Shown: piece by piece, positions 32,835 to 37,858 of the stretch
Layout: every line of letters starts with the position of its first letter
How positions within the stretch are numbered: position 1 is the stretch's first letter
Assembly: GCF_011008565.1 (NCBI RefSeq)
Contig: NZ_JAAIWK010000035.1
Span: forward strand, 1-37,858
Length of the DNA stretch: 37,858 nucleotides
Direction of reading: 5' to 3'
Origin: Heyndrickxia ginsengihumi
GTDB taxonomy: Bacteria > Bacillota > Bacilli > Bacillales > Bacillaceae_C
The notes under the pieces: generated by a model
What the model saw: only the letters and a program-made list of their open reading frames with translations
The model's database searches: none
Told to the model about the DNA's origin: nothing
Position numbers and translations under genes: made by a program

Positions 32835-32966
32835 ATGAATAACACGGTAAAAAATAAAACCTTTATCACCATAAGTTTGATCCAAATAATATCCGCCTTT
32901 ATTGTTTCACAATATCAATCATTTATGATTAAAGAGCAGGTAGACAAGCGATGTATTTTCAATTAA
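32835..32966 (+). CDS. 43-residue membrane peptide, first of an overlapping pair
   Basis: ATG 32835 is preceded by GGAGG at ten bases; the in-frame ATG at 32766 has no comparable site. Product: basic polar start (NNTVKNKT), one hydrophobic helix (FITISLIQIISAFIVSQY) and a basic tail (KEQVDKRCIFN). Its last codons overlap the start of the next peptide in another frame, implying coupled translation. No family recognised. Confidence 0.42.
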   Translation: MNNTVKNKTFITISLIQIISAFIVSQYQSFMIKEQVDKRCIFN

Positions 32967-33058
32967 TTTTTGCCCTCTTCGTCTTTATAGTTAGTTTAGG
33001 GCAAACAACTGTCATTATGAAAAAAATAAACTCATTAAAAAAGCTTAATGAGGAATGA
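32951..33058 (+). CDS. 35-residue membrane peptide, second of the overlapping pair
   Basis: ATG 32951 lies inside the end of the preceding peptide gene. Product MYFQLIFALFVFIVSLGQ then TTVIMKKINSLKKLNEE: one hydrophobic helix with a basic tail. Its short length is typical of small accessory subunits or toxins of membrane type. Function unknown. Confidence 0.4.
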   Translation: MYFQLIFALFVFIVSLGQTTVIMKKINSLKKLNEE

Positions 33059-33348
33059 TCATTTTTTTAAAATGCAATAAACGTAATTCTAAATCAAAAT
33101 AGACATTGAGGTTATGATTTGAGAATTGCCTATTAGAGATCTTGTTTATTTAAAAAAGTTATAAAATATATTACTCTAACCATTCACACATTAATAAAAA
33201 ACCATTTTCTCTTCATCATAAACAGCAACAACCACGATTATAAAGAAACCAATGCACATATTTTCTAGCATAAAATGAAGTCTAATTTTACGCCCAATGG
33301 GTTGCCTCTCAAATTCCTGTATGATTTACTAATTAAATTCCTATAATA
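33059..33348. other. Gene-free stretch
   Basis: AT-rich DNA between the small peptides and the LexA-like gene. I see no hairpin, promoter or open frame worth calling. Confidence 0.4.
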
Positions 33349-33636
33349 CTAAAATTTTAACTGTGGGGGCCTCTTCACATAGCTTCTTTTTACAATTCTT
33401 ATTGTCCTTGAGACTTTCGGCTGCCAATCAATTAATCCTTTATTTTTTAATTTTTGCAGATAAGTATATACAGTATTAGTTGATCTCAACCCACACTTCC
33501 GGCAAATTTCCATCATTGATGGTGCGTATGCATGAGATTCTCTATAACTTTGAATAAAATTTAAAATATCCTTTTCTTTCTCTCCTAATCGTTTATTTAA
33601 TTTAAGAAAATCATCCAATCCTATATTTATTGACAT
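33349..33636 (-). CDS. LexA-type DNA-binding protein without peptidase domain
   Basis: 95 residues that match only the winged helix of LexA: GEKEKDILNFIQSYRESHAY, then APSMMEICRKCGLRSTNTVY and TYLQKLKNKGLIDWQ, ending in a basic tail (VKRSYVKRPPQLKF). True LexA is about 205 residues and carries a Ser/Lys self-cleavage domain, absent here, so RecA could not switch this protein off by cleavage. It may compete with or modulate LexA at SOS boxes, or read other operators. ATG 33636 follows AAGGAGG. Divergent from a gene with LexA-like boxes. Confidence 0.83.
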   Translation of the reverse strand: MSINIGLDDFLKLNKRLGEKEKDILNFIQSYRESHAYAPSMMEICRKCGLRSTNTVYTYLQKLKNKGLIDWQPKVSRTIRIVKRSYVKRPPQLKF

Positions 33637-33706
33637 AATTGAGCCTCCTTATTGCATCCTCGGATATGACTAATCGGCAGAATGTTTGTTTCTTAAATGA
33701 ACTGCC

Positions 33707-33835
33707 TCAAAAAGCATTGAAAGAATTATCATTAACATTCCATACCCTGATCTGCCGTTGCATAATCTCCCCTTTATGAGGAATGTAAATCAATTCAAGT
33801 CTTTCATCATCCTCTAAAGCAATGGTTACAAACTT
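33707..33835 (-). pseudogene. WYL-like protein fragment upstream of the LexA-like gene
   Basis: A minus-strand frame bounded by TAG (33836-33838) and TGA (33707-33709) reads VTIALEDDERLELIYIPHKG then EIMQRQIRVWNVNDNSFNAF. This matches the pattern of small WYL-type beta-barrel proteins (iEIIY-d--G-i--R-IrV). It lacks a start codon with ribosome site and the C-terminal third, which ran on in the same frame after the stop. Probably a dead gene. Confidence 0.5.
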
Positions 33836-33851
33836 CTACCGATTAGTCCCC

Positions 33852-33896
33852 TTGACTACGAACGTTTGTTTTCATTATAATACAAACAGATGTTCT
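33852..33896 (+). promoter_or_regulatory. SOS promoter: sigma-A elements with two LexA-like boxes
   Basis: TTGACT (33852-33857), 18-base spacer, TATAAT (33876-33881). The spacer contains CGAACGTTTGTTTT (33859-33872) and a second box CAAACAGATGTTCT (33883-33896) covers the start site; each differs from CGAACRNRYGTTYG at two positions. This is the expected geometry for LexA repression. Confidence 0.7.
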
Positions 33897-33923
33897 TTCA
33901 TAGTCAAAAATGAGGTGATTATC

Positions 33924-34259
33924 TTGATAATGTTATCAGAGGATGAAAATGAAATAATTGCTGATTATATTCTTCTACCATTAGTTAGGAAAACATTAGA
34001 ACGAGATAAGAAAATCATTGAAGAAAGTAAAGTGAGGTTTAAAGAGCCATATATTATGATGATTGATAAGGCTCTTAGTCAATTGGCGAAGGATCTTAAT
34101 AAAGTGAAGCGTGAGGTATATAAACAAAAGATAAGATTTAAAAAGAATCATGATCTCTACTATTCGGTGTTTGTCCGCGGTTATGAGCATAATAAAAAAT
34201 ATCACCCTTATATTGCAGCAGATTGGGTAAGGAAACGAATTGATACATACTTATGGTGA
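33924..34259 (+). CDS. Probable SOS-regulated small protein of unknown function
   Basis: About 111 residues from TTG 33924, placed six bases after GAGGTG (ATG 33930 is a close alternative). Mostly helical and charged: SEDENEIIADYILLPLVRKT, then ERDKKIIEESKVRF, AKDLNKVKREVYKQK and a C-terminal aromatic/basic part (YYSVFVRGYEHNKKYHPYIA then ADWVRKRIDTYLW). No membrane helix and no family I can name. The LexA-like boxes in its promoter indicate DNA-damage induction, so a role in division control, repair or mobile-element biology is possible. The neighbouring LexA-like gene is divergent. Confidence 0.65.
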   Translation: MIMLSEDENEIIADYILLPLVRKTLERDKKIIEESKVRFKEPYIMMIDKALSQLAKDLNKVKREVYKQKIRFKKNHDLYYSVFVRGYEHNKKYHPYIAADWVRKRIDTYLW

Positions 34260-34422
34260 TGGATCAAATAAAGGTACATTCCTCTTTCGAAGGATTTAAA
34301 AAATAGTGAGGGAAGTTTTTATTGTAAAAAACATTTTATAGAAGAAAGAAAATCCAGACATTAACTAAGATTAGTGTTTGTTCAAGAACACCTCATTAAT
34401 AAACAAAATAATAAAACTAAAA

Positions 34423-34473
34423 TGAATCCAATCTAAAAAAAGATTGATCAAAATGGATTAAATGGATTCTTCG
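34423..34473. repeat. Degenerate copy of the TGAATCCA/TGGATTC hairpin
   Basis: TGAATCCA ... GATCAAAATGGATTAAATGGATTCTTC resembles the perfect hairpin at 12651-12686 with a 9-base duplication (AAATGGATT) in its right arm. It lies about 160 bases after the gene ending at 34259. Confidence 0.45.
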
Positions 34474-34499
34474 CTACCAGATTTATGTTGTTATTTTTA

Positions 34500-34610
34500 G
34501 AAAACTTTTAGGCTCACGCCTAACCGACATTCATCTCCCACTTACTCACTGGGCTACGCCCTACACATTCCTTGAAGTGGGAGTCTTCTGTCGGAAACTG
34601 ATAAAAAAAC
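34500..34610 (+). mobile_element. TnpB-less IS200/IS605 right end with omega-RNA-like folds
   Basis: Ordered hairpins typical of the end of IS605-group elements: TTAGGC/GCCTAA (34508-34523); then an outer CCGACA/TGTCGG (34524-34594) enclosing CTCCCACTT/AAGTGGGAG (34535-34583), which encloses GGGCTACGCCC (34551-34561). The tail GTGGGAGTCTTCTGTCGG then AAACTGATAAA is a sequence I associate with the 3' end of tnpB elements in Bacillus. No tnpA or tnpB frame is present, so it is a relic or a short non-autonomous derivative. Confidence 0.72.
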
Positions 34611-34633
34611 TCCCAATTCAAACGATGCACAAC

Positions 34634-35038
34634 TTAATCAGGATGTCGATTCATTAATAAAGTATTGGCGTTTTCTGGATCATTCATCAATGCTATTCTG
34701 TATTCCACCATCCGGTTAAGTGTTTCAAGCATCTGATCCAATTCTTCCTTTTTATGTTCAATTTCACTTATTTTTTGGCGAATCCATTCAATGATTTGTT
34801 GATGGGTACGTGTATTTGTATCAATATCCTGCAAGATTTCCTTTAGTTCAGCTAGCGAACAGCCAATCCCCTGAAATTTCTTTACTAGTTTCAAACGTTC
34901 GATCGCCTCTTCTGAATAGTTACGATAATTATTGTTCTCTCTCCGGACATGCCGACTATCCAGTAAACCCTCTTTTTCATAAAAACGAATTGTATAGGCT
35001 GTTAAACCTGTCTTTTCAGCTAATTCTTGAATTTTCAT
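34634..35038 (-). CDS. MerR-family transcriptional regulator
   Basis: About 134 residues. The N-terminal winged helix-turn-helix reads IQELAEKTGLTAYTIRFYEK EGLL with the wing RRENNNYRNYSEEAI, followed by FQGIGCSLAELKEIL, a long coiled coil for dimerisation and a short effector tail. No Cys pair at the end, so it is not a metal sensor of the MerR/CueR kind; it resembles the AdhR/NmlR-like group. ATG 35038 follows AAGGAG; ATG 35044 lies within that site. It is divergent from an SDR gene whose promoter carries a classic MerR operator. Confidence 0.92.
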   Translation of the reverse strand: MKIQELAEKTGLTAYTIRFYEKEGLLDSRHVRRENNNYRNYSEEAIERLKLVKKFQGIGCSLAELKEILQDIDTNTRTHQQIIEWIRQKISEIEHKKEELDQMLETLNRMVEYRIALMNDPENANTLLMNRHPD

Positions 35039-35060
35039 GTACAAATCTCCTTAATATGAC

Positions 35061-35091
35061 TTGCCTTAGAGTTAACTCTAAAGTTTATAAT
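35061..35091 (+). promoter_or_regulatory. MerR-type promoter (19-bp spacer with operator palindrome)
   Basis: TTGCCT (35061-35066), 19-base spacer, TATAAT (35086-35091). The spacer is almost filled by the perfect palindrome TTAGAGTTAACTCTAA (35066-35081). Over-long spacing with a central dyad is the hallmark of promoters untwisted by MerR-family activators, so the divergent regulator surely acts here. Confidence 0.88.
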
Positions 35092-35140
35092 ACATTCGTT
35101 CAAGTAATTCTACAACTCAACTATTTAAGGAGGATATGTG

Positions 35141-35971
35141 ATGCGTATTTTTATAACAGGAGCAACAGGGTACGTCGGTTCCGCCGTCGTCCAGGAACTC
35201 ATCGATGCCGGTCATAAAGTCGTTGGGCTTACTCGCTCAGACAATGGTGCGGAGAAACTGAAGGAGGCTGGGGTAGATGTGCACCGAGGTGATCTTGACG
35301 ACTTCGACAGCCTTCGTAGCGGTGCCGCCAATGCGGACGGTGTTATCCACCTGGCGTTTAAACATGATTTCTCGGACTTCGCTAACTCGCTCATGACTGA
35401 TTTACGTGTTATAAAGACGATAGGGGAGGCGCTCGAAGGATCCGGAAAACCATTCGTGACCACTGCTCACTACAACGGAACGGCCTCAGATAACGAAATG
35501 ATGTCGTTGGCAAAGCGCGGGGTACGGACATCGGTTGTGAGTCTCGCCCCATCTGTGCACGGCGAAGGAGACAAAGGATTCATACCGAGGCTAATCAATA
35601 TTTCCCGTGAAAAGGGCGTGTCTGCTTACATTGATGACGGTTCAAACCGCTGGCCGGCTGTACACAGACTTGATGCTGCACATCTCTACTGCCTCGCATT
35701 GGAAAAGGCACCAGCCGGAGCACGACTAGACGGGGTTGCAGATGAGGGCGTACCATTTCGTGACATCGTGAGTGTCATCGGTGAGCACCTTAACCTGCCA
35801 GTAATCAGCATTTCACGTGATAAAGCAGACGAACACTTCGACTTCCTCAGCAGCATTGCGGCGCTCGACATCCCGAGATCAAGTGTACAGACTCAGAAAC
35901 TATTGGGCTGGCACCATGTGCACTCAAACCTGATCTCAGACCTCAAGCATGGTCATTACTTTAATAGCTGA
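35141..35971 (+). CDS. NAD(P)-dependent epimerase/SDR-family protein
   Basis: 276 residues of the extended/atypical SDR type. Rossmann motif RIFITGATGYVGSAVVQELI at the N-terminus, HRGDLDDFDSL and ANADGVIHLAF in the cofactor domain, AHYNGTASDN and the SLAPSVHGEGDKGFIP segment in the substrate part. The canonical Tyr-X3-Lys is not obvious, as in NmrA-like or atypical members. ATG 35141 follows AAGGAGG; GTG 35138 is adjacent. Under control of the divergent MerR regulator. Base composition is strikingly higher in G+C (above half in places) than the surrounding third, with codons such as GCC, GTC, CTC frequent: likely acquired. Confidence 0.9.
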   Translation: MRIFITGATGYVGSAVVQELIDAGHKVVGLTRSDNGAEKLKEAGVDVHRGDLDDFDSLRSGAANADGVIHLAFKHDFSDFANSLMTDLRVIKTIGEALEGSGKPFVTTAHYNGTASDNEMMSLAKRGVRTSVVSLAPSVHGEGDKGFIPRLINISREKGVSAYIDDGSNRWPAVHRLDAAHLYCLALEKAPAGARLDGVADEGVPFRDIVSVIGEHLNLPVISISRDKADEHFDFLSSIAALDIPRSSVQTQKLLGWHHVHSNLISDLKHGHYFNS

Positions 35972-36328
35972 CGGGATGATTTAATCCTATCGACGAGGAA
36001 TTTTTATAGCAACTATGGATAAAATTGTTGGTTCTCCTATTACCGTATTTTACCAACTGAATTAACTTACCTTAGCAAAAGACTTGGAATTATACAGTTA
36101 TGATAATAAGGCCCTACATAAACGTAAGGGCTTTATTGTTATTTTCAAATCTATTCTTAAACCAAAGTTAGCATTATAAACATCTAAGTTTTTTTCGATT
36201 CTCTACATTGTTTAACTAGTGAATTGGTAGGATATATATTGTAGCAATATATTCGCTCTGTTCCAATCCAATCTCCACTATCTCCTATTCTATTAGTCTA
36301 TTTTTCTATTCACTCCTTTTCCCAAAAT
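35972..36328. other. Gene-free stretch with one hairpin and one dyad
   Basis: Contains the terminator-like hairpin 36106-36136 and the perfect dyad ATATATTG-TAG-CAATATAT (36234-36252), similar to the dyad before the MFS gene. No gene seen. Confidence 0.4.
36106..36136 (+). terminator. GCCC/GGGC terminator hairpin (family copy 3)
   Basis: ATAAGGCCCT pairs with AGGGCTTTAT with one G-U, loop ACATAAACGTA. It lies about 135 bases after the SDR stop and would end that transcript. Confidence 0.6.
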
Positions 36329-36367
36329 AAAAAGGCCCTTATCAATTTCCTATTGATAAAAGCCTTT
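36329..36367 (-). terminator. Terminator of the toxin-immunity module
   Basis: AAAAGGC and GCCTTT flank an inner TTATCAAT/ATTGATAA stem. It overlaps the stop codon of the minus-strand gene at 36366, with T-rich sequence following on that strand. Confidence 0.75.
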
Positions 36368-36584
36368 AGATTAATTCTATCTTTTTTATTTGTTCTAATT
36401 CAAAACCATAATAATAACCTAGCTCGTGTCCGTCACTTGGTATTAAATCCACACTTTGAATAAGATTTTCATCGTCATCTAGTTCAGGAACATAATTTGT
36501 TAAATATCCTTCATATTGTTGACCTGTATCCAGAATAACCAATACATTTTTATCTAAGAAAGGTTTAATTTCATCTAGTGTCAT
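36366..36584 (-). CDS. Small acidic protein, candidate immunity protein for the toxin-50 domain
   Basis: 72 residues from ATG 36584, six bases after GGGTG. Beta-rich and strongly acidic (about 17 Asp/Glu against 4 Lys): LDEIKPFLDKNVLVILDTGQ, YEGYLTNYVPELDDDENLIQ, SVDLIPSDGHELGYYYGFEL. The short hydrophobic strands with L-TG--YEGYL recall a small Sm-like barrel, but no family is certain. It follows a phage-borne polymorphic-toxin domain directly: the frame-corrected toxin stops at 36590, five bases before this start. Toxin-then-immunity order, tight coupling and opposite charge fit an immunity protein. Not shown experimentally. Confidence 0.65.
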   Translation of the reverse strand: MTLDEIKPFLDKNVLVILDTGQQYEGYLTNYVPELDDDENLIQSVDLIPSDGHELGYYYGFELEQIKKIELI

Positions 36585-37146
36585 CAACATCACCCTTTCG
36601 TTGGAAAAATGTGTACTCCCGTTTTTGAATAACGGATTTCAAAATTACTAGTAAAGATATGATTTCCATTGTTATTAACATAATAGCCGATTTTTTGTCA
36701 TTGTGTAATATTCTTTCTTTATTTTCAAACTTAAAATTTTTACTTACTCTTATTTCCCCAGTTCCCGCATATTTTTGAACCAATTTTTGTGCCTCTCCTT
36801 GACTAATTGTTAAATAGCTGGGACCATACACACCTTTCTTGGATAATTTCTCTTTATATGCTTCATAAGCTGGATCACCAAGAATATGACGAGCCTGTTT
36901 TTCAGGATTGATCTTTGTACTAATTTTACCTTTAGAGATTTTATTTCTAATTTTTTCTCTAGCTTTTTTCACCATTTGTTGATGATGGTTTAGGGTATCT
37001 TGCTTGGACAAAGAAGTTACTTGTTCACGATCATAACGTCTTGTTCTACCTGTATCATTAATGAATTCTCTCATTTTGGCTTGTTTTTGTCTAATTTTCT
37101 CTTTCGCTTGCCGTATTCCCTTTTCATCACCTAAGGCTTGCATCAC
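36571..37146 (-). pseudogene. Truncated phage minor capsid protein with polymorphic toxin type 50 domain, frameshifted
   Basis: Residues 1-50 are the tail of phage minor capsid protein 2 (KEKIRQKQAKMREFINDTGR TRR YDREQV). After a basic linker comes the toxin-50 domain: KINPEKQARHILGDPAYEAY, GPSYLTISQGEAQKLVQKYA and GTGEIRVSKNF. At the run AAAAAA (T6 on the plus strand, 36691-36696) the frame departs from the family; read one base back it continues IGYYVNNNGNHIFTSNF, EIRYSKTGVHIFPTKG and stops at 36590. So one A is missing, or slippage is used. The capsid part is also cut: codons for LKAQPRAKRELNV precede the start directly after the terminase fragment. Confidence 0.8.
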
Positions 37147-37177
37147 ATTTAATTCACGTTTTGCCCTTGGTTGTGCT

Positions 37178-37684
37178 TTAAGAGGTCAGTTGTCTATCTA
37201 AAGCACATTTTATCTCATATTCGTATGTTGATCCGAACTCAAATTCATTTTCCTTTTTTAATTCTTTACTTAGATCATACTTATCTCGAACATACATGAT
37301 TTTTTGTGCTCGAATAATAGCTGCGTATTGTATCATGATCTGATCGTAAATTAAATCAGCAGGGGATTTTTCTTCCAACATCCCCATGATTTCCAATGTA
37401 CCCTCTGGGATGTATTTTGAAAACAATCCATGCTTAAGAGCATTGGAATTTCCCTTAGGTGAACCATGACCACTGGCGTTTTTATTCCCAACAGGAGCAC
37501 CACGTTTTCGTTTCGAAACGTTACCATTCAATTGTTCATCCCATTTATCTTGATTTTTCCACTTACGAATTTGAGAATTGGATAGATCTAATTCTGCTGT
37601 AATCTCTTTTAATTTCCTTTTTCCATTGCTTTTCACCCATATTTGAAATGCCTTATCTCGTTTTGGATTTCTTAGTCTTGCCAC
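37178..37684 (-). CDS. Phage terminase small subunit (PBSX/XtmA-like), C-terminally truncated
   Basis: 168 residues. The N-terminal helix-turn-helix reads ARLRNPKRDKAFQIWVKSNG then KRKLKEITAELDLSNSQIRKW; then the Gly/Asn-rich GAPVGNKNASGHGSPKGNSN and ALKHGLFSKYIP, typical of Firmicute phage terminase small subunits. It recognises phage DNA to start packaging. The family normally continues past a DKQ-like turn into an AQSRAM-type helical tail; here it breaks off at CALDRQLTS, so about 60 residues are missing. Start GTG 37684 after GGTGATAT. The truncation point is the deletion junction with the minor capsid gene; packaging genes between them are gone. Confidence 0.85.
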   Translation of the reverse strand: MARLRNPKRDKAFQIWVKSNGKRKLKEITAELDLSNSQIRKWKNQDKWDEQLNGNVSKRKRGAPVGNKNASGHGSPKGNSNALKHGLFSKYIPEGTLEIMGMLEEKSPADLIYDQIMIQYAAIIRAQKIMYVRDKYDLSKELKKENEFEFGSTYEYEIKCALDRQLTS

Positions 37685-37737
37685 GTTATATCACCGTCCA
37701 CCTCCATCAGTTTTGTTTGTTTTGGAGCAAAAGAAAA

Positions 37738-37755
37738 AGCACCTCATTGAGTGCT
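37738..37755 (-). terminator. Terminator upstream of the terminase fragment
   Basis: AGCAC/GTGCT hairpin followed on the minus strand by TTTTTCTTTT. It would shield the phage fragment from transcription entering from the IS end. Confidence 0.5.
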
Positions 37756-37760
37756 ATCTC

Positions 37761-37858
37761 TGGATTGTCAACACTAAACTGGACAATTTTTATAAGGTCT
37801 TTTTCTTGTATTCGATTGGTGTTAAATAGCCAAGTGTTCCATGAATCCGAATGTTGTT
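37761..37858 (-). mobile_element. End of an IS3-family (IS150-like) insertion sequence
   Basis: Contains the end of the transposase gene and a terminal region TGGATTGTCAACACTAAACT followed by GGACAA. The TG start and the position just beyond the transposase stop fit the right end of an IS3/IS150-type element whose body lies outside the window. Confidence 0.65.
37790..37858 (-). CDS. IS3-family transposase OrfB, C-terminal end (partial)
   Basis: The last 22 codons are visible, reading NNIRIHGTLGYLTPIEYKKK TL before TAA. The (Y)N-R-H--LGY-TP-EY pattern is the conserved end of IS3-family integrase-type transposases. The gene continues beyond the right edge, so its integrity cannot be judged. 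The stop lies about 30 bases from the element end. Confidence 0.85.
   Translation of the reverse strand, partial: NNIRIHGTLGYLTPIEYKKKTL

Noticed and set aside
36571-37684. An intact prophage at the right end
   Set aside because: Only a truncated terminase subunit and a capsid tail remain; no integrase, portal, tail or lysis gene is present in the window.

Overview
The window is low-GC (roughly one third G+C by eye) and comes from a spore-forming member of the Bacillaceae. Evidence for this is the strong GGAGG-type ribosome sites with frequent TTG/GTG starts, sigma-A promoters, close relatives of Bacillus proteins (CsaA, CsoR-CopZ-CopA, YcnI, YdhK, PaiB, YolD, DUF3189), a CotD-like coat protein and a BclA-like collagen exosporium protein. 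It is not B. subtilis itself; the genus within the family cannot be fixed from this window. No rRNA or tRNA gene was seen.

Layout, left to right. 0.2-1.8 kb: SOS operon with a Y-family polymerase and a YolD-like protein behind a LexA-box hairpin. 2-8.7 kb: small membrane proteins, a chemoreceptor, a metabolite MFS transporter and an EVE-like domain protein. 8.9-12.1 kb: MGT-type glycosyltransferase, csaA, signal peptidase I and a YdeI-like protein. 12.2-15.6 kb: a CBO0543-like membrane pair, a coat protein and decayed genes, including a paiB fragment and an OmpR-type regulator fragment. 15.7-20.1 kb: copper operon csoR-copZ-copA plus a methyltransferase, then a shortened ydhK. 20.3-21.5 kb: a solitary large nuclease-like protein. 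21.7-26.1 kb: an isopropylmalate-dehydrogenase-like enzyme, a DUF2231 protein, and a NarL-type two-component system divergent from ycnI. 26.3-28.7 kb: an IS110 remnant, a DUF3189 protein and small genes, one of them frameshifted. 29-32.3 kb: exosporium block with a collagen-like protein and two glycosyltransferases, one fused to a methyltransferase. 32.6-34.3 kb: very small membrane proteins and a peptidase-less LexA-like repressor divergent from a gene with LexA-like boxes in its promoter. 34.5-36 kb: a TnpB-less IS200/IS605 end and a MerR/SDR pair with a textbook MerR promoter. 36.3-37.86 kb: a collapsed prophage. A truncated terminase small subunit is joined to the tail of a minor capsid protein carrying a polymorphic-toxin-50 domain, followed by a tiny acidic gene in the immunity position and bordered by an IS3-family end.

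Three themes stand out. (1) A dispersed palindromic repeat of about 150-190 bp occurs four times; in every copy a conserved terminus lies 5-13 bp from a stop codon. (2) SOS control appears at both ends of the window (polymerase operon; LexA-like/33.9 kb divergon). (3) The toxin domain at 36.6 kb is out of frame by one base in an A-run; shifting frame restores the whole conserved C-terminus and brings its stop next to the putative immunity start. All functional statements rest on reading the sequence and on family knowledge; no database search was run.
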